A stretch of 16,239 nucleotides of DNA from an uncultured Clostridia bacterium (lineage in GTDB: Bacteria; Bacillota; Clostridia; TANB77; CAG-508), in contig CALXNI010000012.1 of assembly GCA_944389715.1 (NCBI GenBank), positions 1-16,239 on the forward strand, given 5' to 3'. Of the stretch, positions 1-6,666 are shown in pieces. Made by a program: the position numbers and the translations under genes. Below the pieces are notes generated by a model. The model was not told the DNA's origin, searched no databases, and was given only the letters and a program-made list of their open reading frames with translations. The stretch's first letter is position 1, and each line of letters begins with the position of its first letter.

Positions 1-125
1 TCTACTCCGTGGTCTGTATAATATGCATCAAGTCCTGCTTCTTGTATTTGTTCTATTGTAGCATTTTTTGTTAATTGATGCACTATTGTTCCTACCATTT
101 CAAGGTGTGCAAGTTCTTCTGTGCC
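1..125 (-). pseudogene. cotJC: cotJC, 3' (C-terminal) fragment, interrupted by the element
   Basis: Reading the minus strand from 125 down to 1 gives GTEELAHLEMVGTIVHQL, then a stretch ending AYYTDHGV. This is the characteristic middle of CotJC, the spore-coat member of the manganese catalase family. The EELAH segment carries the Glu and His expected as metal ligands. Upstream of Gly125 the frame enters element DNA and reaches a TAA at 147-149 with no start codon, so this part is not expected to be translated while the element is in place. The gene continues beyond the left edge of the window. The 5' part is at 16094-16239. Family identification is from recalled conserved sequence and is strong. 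Any sporulation role (outer coat/crust peroxide protection) is family knowledge. Confidence 0.9.
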
Positions 126-143
126 AACAGAGTAAACAATATG
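104..143. other. Left attachment junction (attL/attR-type hybrid site)
   Basis: Host cotJC sequence ends at the CC at 124-125. Element sequence begins with AACAGAGTAAAC followed by AATATG at 138-143. AATATG is the inverted counterpart of CATATT at 16095-16100, and each lies exactly 12 bases from the CC. This supports CC as the crossover dinucleotide of the serine recombinase. Confidence 0.75.
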
Positions 144-427
144 TGTTTAATTGTTTAAATGCATTAAATACTAGTAGAATGGGACAAACTCATATTGAAA
201 TTTTTAAAAATGTAAAAGCTAAAATATTTATAATTATAGAATAACATTAATGTAGCAAATATATTGCGTGATTTATCCTTATATAATATATAAGTTCATT
301 TATTACAAAACTACTACTATTTTCAAAAATTACATATTAAATGAAAGTATATTGATTTTATTCATAATTTTGTTTAAAATTGAACTTTTTAATAAATAAA
401 CTATACAACAAGAATAAAAAATTTCAT

Positions 428-456
428 TTGACAAAAATGGAAAATCTGTGTATAAT
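428..456 (+). promoter_or_regulatory. Strong sigma-A-type promoter for the short antitoxin-like RNA
   Basis: A consensus -35 TTGACA (428-433) and a consensus -10 TATAAT (451-456) are separated by exactly 17 bases. Transcription would begin near 463, just ahead of no protein gene on this strand, which points to an RNA product. Confidence 0.8.
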
Positions 457-462
457 AGGTAT

Positions 463-548
463 AGGAAATGAAGAAAACCACAAAGTGGTTGCCGAAATCA
501 AATAGATAAACCATTCACTCGGTCAAAAGCAGAATGGTTTATTTTTTT
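463..548 (+). ncRNA. Short terminator-ended RNA, probable antitoxin of a type I-like toxin-antitoxin pair
   Basis: The RNA starts behind a consensus promoter and contains two hairpins: AACCAC/GTGGTT (476-490) and an 11-bp terminator stem followed by a T-run. It has no useful reading frame. It converges on the 38-aa hydrophobic peptide gene on the opposite strand, ending at that gene's stop codon, so it can pair with the toxin mRNA only through the 3' untranslated/terminator region. Its 5' end (ATAGGAAATGA-GAA, then GGTTGCC) closely repeats the 5' end of the converging toxin transcript. The antitoxin role is inferred from this architecture. I did not recognise a named RNA family. Confidence 0.6.
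506..548 (+). terminator. Rho-independent terminator shared between convergent transcripts
   Basis: ATAAACCATTC (506-516) pairs perfectly with GAATGGTTTAT (532-542), followed by a run of T to 548. The stem works on both strands, although the U-tract is good only on the plus strand. It lies immediately beyond the toxin stop codon. Confidence 0.8.
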
Positions 549-663
549 ATTGCCTATGTAGTATATACACGATGACGATGACTAAGGCAAAATTTATGAT
601 AGTTACACCTACTAATCCAAAGAAAAGTAGTTTGATGATTATTAATAATATTGTTTCTACCAT
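547..663 (-). CDS. 38-aa hydrophobic peptide, candidate type I toxin
   Basis: ATG at 661-663 (minus strand) is preceded by a very strong ribosome site, GGAGGTGGTGCT. It encodes a 38-residue peptide beginning MVETILLIIIKLLFF and ending IVYILHRQ. It is almost wholly hydrophobic, long enough for one membrane helix, with a short basic C-terminus. This size and composition are typical of membrane-active type I toxins of Gram-positive bacteria. A short RNA converges from the other side (463-548), and the mRNA has a long, structured 5' leader of about 105 bases from its own promoter, both usual in type I systems. I cannot assign it to a named toxin family. It might instead be a small membrane protein with another role. 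Confidence 0.6.
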   Translation of the reverse strand: MVETILLIIIKLLFFGLVGVTIINFALVIVIVYILHRQ

Positions 664-774
664 AGCACCACCTCCGCTGTCAATCTCACAACAAATAGCT
701 GTGGAACAAGTATGTATACATCAAAGAGTTAAGGTGGCAACCAACTCCGCTTATTCTCATTTCCTATGTTTTAC

Positions 775-803
775 ACTATACAACATTTTTAAATAAAAAA
801 CAA
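775..803 (-). promoter_or_regulatory. Promoter of the 38-aa peptide mRNA
   Basis: On the minus strand, -35 TTGTTT (803-798) and -10 TATAGT (780-775) are separated by 17 bases. Transcription would begin around 767. The transcript start (ATAGGAAATGAGAA, 767-754) and a GGTTGCC block (742-736) repeat the beginning of the opposing antitoxin-like RNA. Confidence 0.65.
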
Positions 804-1144
804 GCAAACATACAAAATTTTTATTTACTAATTCTCGTATAGTTCAAAAATTATTATAATAATCAACCTGTGCCAATAAATATAAATCATTGCAACTTAT
901 ATCATATAATTTGAACAACCTCTAAAAATTAAAATAAGAATAAATGAACTAATATAAAATTCTAATTTTATATTCAGTAATGGCTATTTTTTTATTACAT
1001 ATTTTAATATTTTATAAATTTTCTATCTAATAAAAAATTTTCACATAGAAGAGTAAGGCACTACTTTTGGGCTTAATAACGGCTTTTTAGAATAGTTTAC
1101 AACCTATTTTAAAATCGAAATAGTATTTCTTTATTGTCTAAAAG
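804..1144. other. AT-rich intergenic stretch without recognised genes
   Basis: No reading frame with a credible ribosome site was found on either strand. The stretch lies between the toxin-like promoter and the terminator of the membrane-protein operon. Confidence 0.5.
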
Positions 1145-1180
1145 ATAAAAAACGGCTCACGAACGTTTATATGAGCCATT
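1145..1180 (-). terminator. Terminator of the membrane-protein operon
   Basis: On the minus strand, GGCTCA (1177-1172) and TGAGCC (1159-1154) form a stem with a 12-base loop, followed by GTTTTTTATC. It lies just after the stop codon of the 421-aa gene. Confidence 0.75.
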
Positions 1181-1206
1181 TTCTTAAAATATTATTAATA
1201 AGTATT

Positions 1207-2472
1207 TTAACTTCCATAAGTTCCACTCCAACTTAAGTTCCAAGTTCCTCTAGTACATTCAATTTGTAAATAATAATAGTTTCCCTTTACTACGTCTGTG
1301 CTTGTGTTTACAACATAATCTCCTATTTCGTTTACCAATAAATCATAAAAATCTTGATTATCATCCAATAATTTTACACTAAAATGTCCATTTCCTTTGA
1401 AATTTCCAGTTATGCTAAATTTGTTACTAGCCATATACACTTTATATATTCTTTTACCATCAGTATCTACAATTATTTTATCTTTCTTTGCATCTATTTC
1501 TGCTTGTTTTCTTTTTCTTTCTTCTTCTGCCTCTTTCGCCTTTCTTTCCACTTCAATTCTATTTACTTCATTAGTTACATTATTATACATATCTAGAATT
1601 GTTTGATTTCCTAAATCCTTGTAATTTTGTAAACTTTTCTGTGCTGATGAATAATCTTGATTATTAATTTGTGTTTGAGCTTCATTTATAATTTGTTCAA
1701 ATGCTTTATCTTTAATTTCATTTTGCTTATTTGTTGCTATATTCACTATTTCTTGATTTTTATTTTTGTTACTATTTATTATTTCTTGCAATAAATCAAA
1801 TGCACTTTTATAGTTTTGACTTTCTATATATTTATTAGCACTATTCAAATTGCTATAAGATTTTGCTAATAAATACTTTTCATCTATCTTGTTTTTTATC
1901 TCGTCATCATCAAGTTTACTTGATTTAATATCATGTAGCATATCCACTAGCTCTTTATCTTCACTTCCATTTTTGATATTTTCTATTCTTTCATCAACTG
2001 CTATATAGAAATGTTTATAAGCATCTTCCTCAAAATTTTCCTCGTTCTTATGCTTTTCTATAATATTGCTAAATTCTTCATAATCTGATTTATTTTTTAT
2101 TAAGTCATAACAAGTAGAAATATCATTGTCATATTTTTCTAATCTTTCTTTTTCTTCTATATATTTAGATATTCCATAATACCCACCTATCACTACTATA
2201 GCAATGATAATTATTATAAATATAATACTTATAATTTGTTTTTTCAATTTATCTGGAAGAATATATTTTGTTGTTTTATCTAAATAAGACTCACAATTTG
2301 AACATTCTTTAAGTTTCAAGTCATCATATTCTTTAAAACATACTGGACATCTCATTATTTCTTTTTTTTCAATTTCAAATTTTTCTATTAATTTTTCTTT
2401 ATTCTTATCAAACAAATATACAATTACACATATTATTATGAATGCTATTATAGATACTAATAAAACTTCCAT
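1207..2472 (-). CDS. Membrane-anchored zinc-ribbon protein with coiled coil and C-terminal beta-rich domain
   Basis: 421 residues. Order of parts: a first membrane helix at about 2-21; a four-cysteine zinc ribbon C42-PV-C45 and C57-SN-C60; a second membrane helix at about 80-100; a long helical region (about 105-310) that could be repeat-like; a highly charged KAKEAEEERKRKQ coiled coil (about 312-335); and a C-terminal segment rich in beta strands (about 340-421). A zinc ribbon next to a membrane anchor and a large extracellular part recurs in uncharacterised Firmicute proteins. No enzyme motif is visible. It is the last gene of the operon, 13 bases behind its neighbour. Function unknown; a sensing or surface-interaction role is only a guess. 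Confidence 0.75.
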   Translation of the reverse strand: MEVLLVSIIAFIIICVIVYLFDKNKEKLIEKFEIEKKEIMRCPVCFKEYDDLKLKECSNCESYLDKTTKYILPDKLKKQIISIIFIIIIIAIVVIGGYYGISKYIEEKERLEKYDNDISTCYDLIKNKSDYEEFSNIIEKHKNEENFEEDAYKHFYIAVDERIENIKNGSEDKELVDMLHDIKSSKLDDDEIKNKIDEKYLLAKSYSNLNSANKYIESQNYKSAFDLLQEIINSNKNKNQEIVNIATNKQNEIKDKAFEQIINEAQTQINNQDYSSAQKSLQNYKDLGNQTILDMYNNVTNEVNRIEVERKAKEAEEERKRKQAEIDAKKDKIIVDTDGKRIYKVYMASNKFSITGNFKGNGHFSVKLLDDNQDFYDLLVNEIGDYVVNTSTDVVKGNYYYLQIECTRGTWNLSWSGTYGS

Positions 2473-2485
2473 ATTAGTTTTCCTC

Positions 2486-3064
2486 CTAGTTTTCTTGATA
2501 TATAATAGAGTCTAATATATCATTAAATTCTTTTATTGGTTCACCTTTTGGATATGTTACACCTAAATATATTACCCCTGCTCTACTTGGTATAATATAA
2601 ATATCTTCCGTAAATTCCCCTGTTTCATATTCTAGTAATGTGCAACTAATAGGCTGAACTTTAGATATAGTTGTTTCTTCTCTTTTTATTAACGTACTTG
2701 TATTAAAAGTTGCTCTTGTTTCAATATATCTTTGAATTTCTGCTTCTTTATTGTATGAAATATCTGGTTGGTCAGGAATATTACAAAAGAACCTACTTCC
2801 TGCAATTTTAGGATATTCTAAATTAATCTCTGAATAATTACCTATAACTGGATTTTTTAATTCTTTACTATATTTAAATTCAATTCCATAAGCCTCATTT
2901 TTATATGTTTCTAAATTTGAGTTTTCTTCTTCTGTAATATTTTCAACTTGATTATTATTTCCATTGTTTTCTGTTTTTCTATTTTGTAATATTAAAACAA
3001 CTACAATAATAGCAACTATTAATGTAACTGCCAAAACTACATATTTTATTTTTTTATTTTTCAT
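2486..3064 (-). CDS. Single-pass membrane protein with an extracellular domain, function unknown
   Basis: 192 residues. A basic N-terminus (MKNKKIK) and a membrane helix at about 8-27 are followed by an Asn/Glu-rich linker and a soluble domain of about 140 residues that would face outside. There is no lipobox after the helix. The start ATG has AAGGAGATG upstream. It overlaps the end of the DUF2752-like gene by 11 bases, so the two are probably translationally coupled. I do not recognise the domain. The pattern of a hydrophobic anchor followed by alternating strands resembles small lipoprotein-like or PsbP-like folds, but that is speculative. Confidence 0.7.
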   Translation of the reverse strand: MKNKKIKYVVLAVTLIVAIIVVVLILQNRKTENNGNNNQVENITEEENSNLETYKNEAYGIEFKYSKELKNPVIGNYSEINLEYPKIAGSRFFCNIPDQPDISYNKEAEIQRYIETRATFNTSTLIKREETTISKVQPISCTLLEYETGEFTEDIYIIPSRAGVIYLGVTYPKGEPIKEFNDILDSIIYQEN

Positions 3065-3350
3065 TTTTTAAACATCTCCTTTTTATAATCATTGCTAAAT
3101 CAATTATTATAAATGGTATTAATATACAAAATATCCATATCATTCTATTAAATTCAAATGCACTTTTAAAGTCTAAAACTAATAAACATTTTAATGCTCT
3201 TGTCATTCCACATAGTGGACAACCTGGACATTCAAAATGGCTAAAATATGCTAAATATATAAACGCGATAAATAATATAAAGTAAATTACTAAACGTGCA
3301 TTTTCAAAATCGTTATCATTGATTATCATTTTTATTTTCTTTAATTTCAT
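3054..3350 (-). CDS. DUF2752-like small membrane protein
   Basis: 98 residues with membrane helices at about 18-36 and 70-89. Between them is CPGCPLCGMTRA (C41, C44, C47), matching the hallmark CP.CG.TRA motif of DUF2752 membrane proteins, followed by an alanine/phenylalanine segment (DFKSAFEFN) at the place where the family has its short amphipathic stretch. The molecular role of DUF2752 is not established to my knowledge. The start lies inside the previous gene (35-base overlap), with AGGAAAAG as ribosome site, again suggesting translational coupling within the operon. Confidence 0.75.
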   Translation of the reverse strand: MKLKKIKMIINDNDFENARLVIYFILFIAFIYLAYFSHFECPGCPLCGMTRALKCLLVLDFKSAFEFNRMIWIFCILIPFIIIDLAMIIKRRCLKNEK

Positions 3351-3729
3351 TTTTTTCTTTTCCTGCCAAAATCATAATACTTCCAATCAAACTAATTATA
3401 GGAAATATAAGATATATTATATAGCAACATAATACAGATGACAAAAATAGTATGCATAATACCACAAATATAGTAACACTTAATAATAACATAGATATAG
3501 CATATAATTTTATCAATTCCTTACCTAATTTTCCTTTTAAAAATAGAATAGACAAAGCAATCATAATTGAACTATTTATTACTATTATTAAACTATCAAT
3601 TATCATTTCTGTATTAATACAAATGCCGTTTCCTAAAGTATTAAAATATAAAACTAAAATTATAAATCCAGAAATATTTAATATATTCCCCATTAAACAT
3701 AGTATTGTTCCTGTTCTTCTCGTTTTCAA
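3316..3729 (-). CDS. Four-helix membrane protein, function unknown
   Basis: 137 residues with four predicted membrane helices at about 9-29, 43-64, 76-96 and 99-122, a basic N-terminus (MKTRRTG) and a charged, Asn/Lys-rich C-terminal tail. No conserved motif that I recognise. It overlaps the DUF2752-like gene by 35 bases and follows the 150-aa gene by 15 bases. It is part of the same operon, probably a partner of the neighbouring membrane proteins. Confidence 0.65.
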   Translation of the reverse strand: MKTRRTGTILCLMGNILNISGFIILVLYFNTLGNGICINTEMIIDSLIIVINSSIMIALSILFLKGKLGKELIKLYAISMLLLSVTIFVVLCILFLSSVLCCYIIYLIFPIISLIGSIMILAGKEKNEIKENKNDNQ

Positions 3730-3744
3730 ATTATTCTTTCCTCC

Positions 3745-4197
3745 TTATTTTTCTAGTAATCTTGTTAATCTATTAGCATCAATTGATATTGTTTCGTTAT
3801 CATTTTCAACCTCTGTTGCTATTTCTTTTAATTTCTCTGGAGTATATGTTACATATCCTATAATTAAAGTCATAACTTTAGTCCCTGTTAAACTTCCTAA
3901 ATTTGTTTTTATTTCGTTATTCTCCATTTTCCAAAGTTCTTTGCAAGATTGATTTTCCCCTTGTTCATCATCATATTTATAACTCAAAATACAATATCCC
4001 ATTTCTTTATTCATTTTTATATCATCTATTACAAAAGTATTTTTATATGTTATATCTTTCATTTTATTATTTGCCCAATTTATAATAATCTTTTCATCTT
4101 TATTTGGAGTGTTATATAAAAATATACTAAGTCCAAATGAAATAGAAACTATTATTGTTAGACTAATTATCCAAATTTTTTTTATTTTCTTCAACAT
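3745..4197 (-). CDS. Membrane-anchored extracytoplasmic protein, function unknown
   Basis: 150 residues. Basic start MLKKIKK, one membrane helix at about 8-27, then an extracytoplasmic domain of about 120 residues containing two cysteines (in GYCILS and QSCKELW) that could form a disulphide. The start ATG is preceded by TAGGAGGAAATT, a strong ribosome site. It has the same architecture as the 192-aa protein downstream, but I see no convincing sequence similarity between them. Third gene of the operon. Confidence 0.65.
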   Translation of the reverse strand: MLKKIKKIWIISLTIIVSISFGLSIFLYNTPNKDEKIIINWANNKMKDITYKNTFVIDDIKMNKEMGYCILSYKYDDEQGENQSCKELWKMENNEIKTNLGSLTGTKVMTLIIGYVTYTPEKLKEIATEVENDNETISIDANRLTRLLEK

Positions 4198-4253
4198 AAT
4201 TTCCTCCTAATTTTTATTGACGTTATATTTATTATTAGGCATCTTTTTTACTT

Positions 4254-4550
4254 CTAAATATTTTTTAACATTTTTTTCTTAATCGCTTCAAATTCATTCT
4301 GTGTAATTGTTCCATTATCTGCTAATTTTTTAAATCTTTCTAGTTCTGCTGAATTGTATAATATTTTATTCTCTTTCGTTTTATCTTTTTGTAATGCTAC
4401 TATTAACAAACCAATTAAACCTAATAAAAAACCACACCAAAAGCCTGTCCAATAAGAACAACCTTTATTTTCATTAATACTTCCTCCAATTAGTCCAAAA
4501 ATAAATCCAGAGAATAAATAAGAAAAAAAAATTATTCCACCTATATCCAT
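4254..4550 (-). CDS. Two-helix membrane protein with C-terminal SHOCT domain
   Basis: 98 residues. Two membrane helices lie at about 3-24 and 36-53, with glycine-rich packing (FGLIGGS, GFLLGLIG). The C-terminal 28 residues, ELERFKKLADNGTITQNEFE and on, are a textbook SHOCT motif (short C-terminal domain: helix, [DN]xGxIT, helix). SHOCT domains are thought to be oligomerisation or targeting helices and often end small membrane proteins of mobile elements. Ribosome site GGAGGTG upstream of ATG at 4550. Second gene of the operon. Confidence 0.8.
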   Translation of the reverse strand: MDIGGIIFFSYLFSGFIFGLIGGSINENKGCSYWTGFWCGFLLGLIGLLIVALQKDKTKENKILYNSAELERFKKLADNGTITQNEFEAIKKKMLKNI

Positions 4551-4584
4551 TTTTTTACACCTCCCTTTTTATTATTTTTAATTT

Positions 4585-4791
4585 TTAATTACAATTTCTA
4601 TTACAATTCAAATTACTACAATCTTTACAATACCAATCATTACAGTACTTATTTTTTATGCACTCTTTTTCAGTAATATTTTTTAAATTTTTAATTTCTA
4701 ATCTTATATAATCTCTTGCATTTACCCAATCTTCATGAGAAATACAAGCATTTATTCTATATAAGATTTCTAACATTTGTTTGTTTTCCAT
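4585..4791 (-). CDS. 68-aa protein: helical N-terminus and cysteine-rich tail
   Basis: First gene of the seven-gene operon. The N-terminal 40 residues (EILYRINACISHEDWVNARD and on to IKNLKNITEKE) are helical and clearly resemble the start of the 85-aa protein at 5133-5390. The C-terminal 25 residues hold seven cysteines (KYCNDWYCKDCSNLNCNRNC), suggesting zinc or Fe-S binding or a redox function. The ribosome site is AAAAGGGG. The promoter at 4824-4852 drives it. Function unknown. Confidence 0.65.
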   Translation of the reverse strand: MENKQMLEILYRINACISHEDWVNARDYIRLEIKNLKNITEKECIKNKYCNDWYCKDCSNLNCNRNCN

Positions 4792-4823
4792 CTTTAACCC
4801 CTTTTTGTAATTCTATTAGTATT

Positions 4824-4852
4824 ATTATACACTTTACTTCTGGCATTAGCAA
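4824..4852 (-). promoter_or_regulatory. Promoter of the seven-gene membrane-protein operon
   Basis: On the minus strand, -35 TTGCTA (4852-4847) and consensus -10 TATAAT (4829-4824) have 17-base spacing. The -35 box lies inside the operator-like palindrome. Confidence 0.75.
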
Positions 4853-4858
4853 GTGCTA
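4847..4858. promoter_or_regulatory. Operator-like palindrome between divergent genes
   Basis: TAGCA-AG-TGCTA is a perfect inverted repeat covering the -35 box of the leftward promoter. It lies about 50 bases in front of the XRE-type gene. This is a natural binding site for that regulator, but the pairing is inferred. Confidence 0.6.
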
Positions 4859-4908
4859 GTTTTGAAATTTGTCTTATTATAGAATATTTTTAGAAAGGTT
4901 GTGAAAAA

Positions 4909-5131
4909 TTGATTATTTTAAATGTTGAAAAACTTTTAAAGCAAAAAGGAAAAAGTAAAGAATGGTTATGCAATGAGATGGATATTTCTCATTTTAATCT
5001 TAACAAAGCAATTAAAGGTGGTGGCAAAACCTCAATATCATATAAATACTTAGAACGGTTTTTGCAAAGCATTAAATTGTACATTTGATGAACTTATGAC
5101 ATTAATTCCAGAGGATAAAGATAAAAAGTAA
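4909..5131 (+). pseudogene. XRE/Cro-type transcriptional regulator, frameshifted
   Basis: From TTG 4909 (ribosome site AAAGG at 4894-4898) the frame encodes a Cro/C1-like helix-turn-helix: VEKLLKQKGKSKEWLCNEMD, a recognition region with NLNKAIKGG, then SYKYLERF. It then runs into a TGA at 5086-5088, giving 59 residues. Removing one T from the T5 run at 5059-5063 restores the usual family ending, CKALNCTFDELMTLIPEDKD, to TAA at 5129-5131 (73 residues). The conserved ending in the other frame makes a one-base insertion certain relative to an intact ancestor. It could be a real mutation, phase variation in the T-run, or a sequencing/assembly error. The likely target is the palindrome at 4847-4858. 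Confidence 0.85.
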
Positions 5132-5132
5132 C

Positions 5133-5390
5133 TTAGATTTTTTTATTATAAATTTCTAGTAACTTTTTATCTATTTTTTTTGCTAATATTTTTGTTTTAT
5201 AACTGTTTTCTCCATATAATTTTCTAATTTTTTTATATCTTTTTATTAAATTGTTAATTTTTTCATTTTCTGTGATTTCTAAATTTTTTATATAATATTC
5301 TATATCTTTTTTTGCTAATTTCCATTCTTTGTAATTTAATTTTCTTTCTATATCTTCCAATATTTCTATTGCTTCTTGATTTTCTATCAT
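5133..5390 (-). CDS. 85-aa charged helical protein, paralogue of the 68-aa protein
   Basis: 85 residues, rich in Lys, Glu, Ile and Tyr, all helical in appearance with no membrane segment. The N-terminal part (EILEDIERKLNYKEWKLAKK and on to YYIKNLE) aligns with residues 8-38 of the 68-aa protein at 4585-4791: EIL..I......W..A...I...IKNL. The C-terminal half is basic and lacks the cysteines. It follows the 99-aa gene by 11 bases and is probably cotranscribed with it. Function unknown. Confidence 0.6.
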   Translation of the reverse strand: MIENQEAIEILEDIERKLNYKEWKLAKKDIEYYIKNLEITENEKINNLIKRYKKIRKLYGENSYKTKILAKKIDKKLLEIYNKKI

Positions 5391-5401
5391 AATCGTAACT
5401 C

Positions 5402-5701
5402 CTAACTATTTTTATCAAAATCCAATTCTATTTCTGTTCCATCGTTCAAGGTTAATTTAAAACTATCCTTATCTTTTAAACTATAAAATCTATTGACTTC
5501 ATTTAAGTTTATTTCTACATCATAATCTTCTACATCATCTCGAACCGAATTATTAATTAGAAGCATTGTATCTTTAATCATAAAAATACTTTTGTTTATT
5601 GTTATTAAAGTTTTTATAGTTCCTTTTAGATAAATATATAAGTCTTTTTCTTCATTAAAATACAAATATTTTTTAAATTTTTCAAATGTTATCTCTTCCA
5701 T
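5402..5701 (-). CDS. 99-aa acidic protein, function unknown
   Basis: 99 residues, acidic, no membrane helix or cysteine. An N-terminal helical part is followed by strands, ending LTLNDGTEIELDFDKNS. The strand-rich C-terminus looks like a small beta domain. The ATG has AAGGAG upstream. Divergent from the XRE gene at 5825, with repeats in the gap that could serve as operators. I do not recognise the family. Confidence 0.6.
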   Translation of the reverse strand: MEEITFEKFKKYLYFNEEKDLYIYLKGTIKTLITINKSIFMIKDTMLLINNSVRDDVEDYDVEINLNEVNRFYSLKDKDSFKLTLNDGTEIELDFDKNS

Positions 5702-5744
5702 ATATCTTACTCCTTCTTACTTAAACAATTTTAACTTACATTTT

Positions 5745-5794
5745 ATTGATTTACCAGTAAAACGATTTTAACATATTTATATTATAAAATCAAT
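5745..5794. promoter_or_regulatory. Divergent control region with inverted repeats
   Basis: Between the leftward 99-aa gene and the rightward XRE gene there are two inverted repeats: TTTAC-CA-GTAAA (5750-5761), and ATTGATTT (5745-5752) paired with AAATCAAT (5787-5794). Their location suggests autoregulation and repression by the XRE protein. The promoter boxes here are too AT-rich to assign firmly. Confidence 0.5.
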
Positions 5795-5824
5795 AAAAAT
5801 AAATTTTGAGGAAATAATATTAAT

Positions 5825-6088
5825 ATGAATAAAATTATTAAATATAACGAAGAAAGTTTAAATGTCATAGGAAATAAAGTTAGAAAATATAGAGAAACTA
5901 ATAAATGGTCTTTAACAGATTTATCCAATAAATTAATGCTTTTAGGCATTGATATTCCTAAATCTTCATTGCAAAATATTGAAACTGGCAAAAGAGTTGT
6001 TAAAGAATATGAGTTTTATGCACTCTGTAAGGTTTTTGGAGTTTCAATGGAAGAAATGTTAAAGGATTTTATAAAAATTTTAAAATAA
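5825..6088 (+). CDS. XRE-family helix-turn-helix regulator
   Basis: 87 residues. A Cro/C1-type HTH starts at about residue 13: IGNKVRKYRETNKWSLTDLS, then NKLMLLGIDIPKSSLQNIET (recognition helix) and GKRVVKEYEFYALCKVFGVS. The order matches XRE domains exactly, and the protein ends just after the domain. The ATG at 5825 has GAGGAAAT as ribosome site. It is divergent from the leftward 99- and 85-aa genes and followed by its own terminator. It probably controls its own promoter and the divergent one, acting as the element's repressor or a local switch. This is inference from arrangement. Confidence 0.85.
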   Translation: MNKIIKYNEESLNVIGNKVRKYRETNKWSLTDLSNKLMLLGIDIPKSSLQNIETGKRVVKEYEFYALCKVFGVSMEEMLKDFIKILK

Positions 6089-6089
6089 A

Positions 6090-6122
6090 AGAATTTACAT
6101 TATGAAATGTAGGTTCTTTTTT
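6090..6122 (+). terminator. Terminator of the XRE gene
   Basis: GAATTTACATT (6090-6100) pairs with AATGTAGGTTC (two G-U pairs), followed by a run of six or more T. It begins immediately after the XRE stop codon. Confidence 0.75.
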
Positions 6123-6197
6123 ACATAGAAAAGTTGTTCTGCCCATAGCATATTTGCTATTTTCTATAATTTCAATAACTTTAAATAGGGGGAGATA

Positions 6198-6221
6198 TAA
6201 AAAGACTAGCAAGAGCCAGTC
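6198..6221 (-). terminator. Terminator of the resolvase operon
   Basis: On the minus strand, GACTGGC (6221-6215), loop TCTT and GCTAGTC (6210-6204) form a 7-bp stem with one G-U pair, then TTTTT. It starts two bases after the stop codon of the 88-aa gene. Confidence 0.7.
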
Positions 6222-6223
6222 AA

Positions 6224-6490
6224 TTATTGTTGTATATCTATTTCAAAATCTTTAAATTTTAAAATAATATGCCATATATTCACTATTTTTATTTTTTGTA
6301 TATAATCCATATTGATTATAAAGTTTTGATATTCTCCATTAGATAGAAATATTTTTTTATTGTCTAGTGCTATTTTTGTATTTTGTAAAATAATTGTACT
6401 ACTAATTATGCCTCTAATATTTATATGTGTAGTTATATTTCTAAAATGTTTTAATAATATATGTTTTAATATGTTATATTTTATTATCAT
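6224..6490 (-). CDS. 88-aa protein coupled to the resolvase operon, function unknown
   Basis: 88 residues, Ile/Lys/Asn-rich, with predicted strands in the C-terminal half (KIALDNKKIFLSNGEYQNF, then KIVNIWHIILKF). The ATG (6490-6488) overlaps the stop of the upstream HTH gene in an ATGA arrangement, so it is probably translated by coupling. A terminator follows directly. I do not recognise a family. A small beta-barrel or PH-like fold is possible but unproven. Confidence 0.6.
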   Translation of the reverse strand: MIIKYNILKHILLKHFRNITTHINIRGIISSTIILQNTKIALDNKKIFLSNGEYQNFIINMDYIQKIKIVNIWHIILKFKDFEIDIQQ

Positions 6491-6666
6491 TTTTTAATTC
6501 CTCTTTCTTTTAATATCGCATAAAAGGATGTTTTCCCTATTTTTAATGCATTATATGTTTCTACTCCTGTTTGCTCATTATCTATATACTTTTTTAATTG
6601 CTCTTGTAATTCCTTTTCATTTATATTTAGTTTTGGTCTACCAACTTTATTTTTTAATTTATTCAT
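6487..6666 (-). CDS. 59-aa resolvase-tail-like helix-turn-helix protein
   Basis: ATG at 6664-6666 overlaps the resolvase stop (ATGA), and the stop TGA at 6487-6489 overlaps the next start (ATGA). The protein begins MNKLKNKVGRPKLNINEKEL and continues through ALKIGKTSFYAILKERGIKK. VGRP followed by a tri-helical HTH with SFYAILK closely resembles the C-terminal DNA-binding tail of serine resolvases, as in the neighbouring resolvase (FGRPSVKI ... RNKFYDFIK). It looks like a free-standing copy of the resolvase DNA-binding domain, perhaps competing for or helping at the same site. Its shortness hides it from size-filtered gene finding. Confidence 0.75.
   Translation of the reverse strand: MNKLKNKVGRPKLNINEKELQEQLKKYIDNEQTGVETYNALKIGKTSFYAILKERGIKK

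Noticed and set aside
572..796. 74-codon plus-strand reading frame
   Set aside because: It is antisense to the 38-aa peptide gene and its leader, has no ribosome site, and its translation is low-complexity.
5782..5991. 69-codon minus-strand frame
   Set aside because: It is a shadow of the clear XRE gene on the plus strand.
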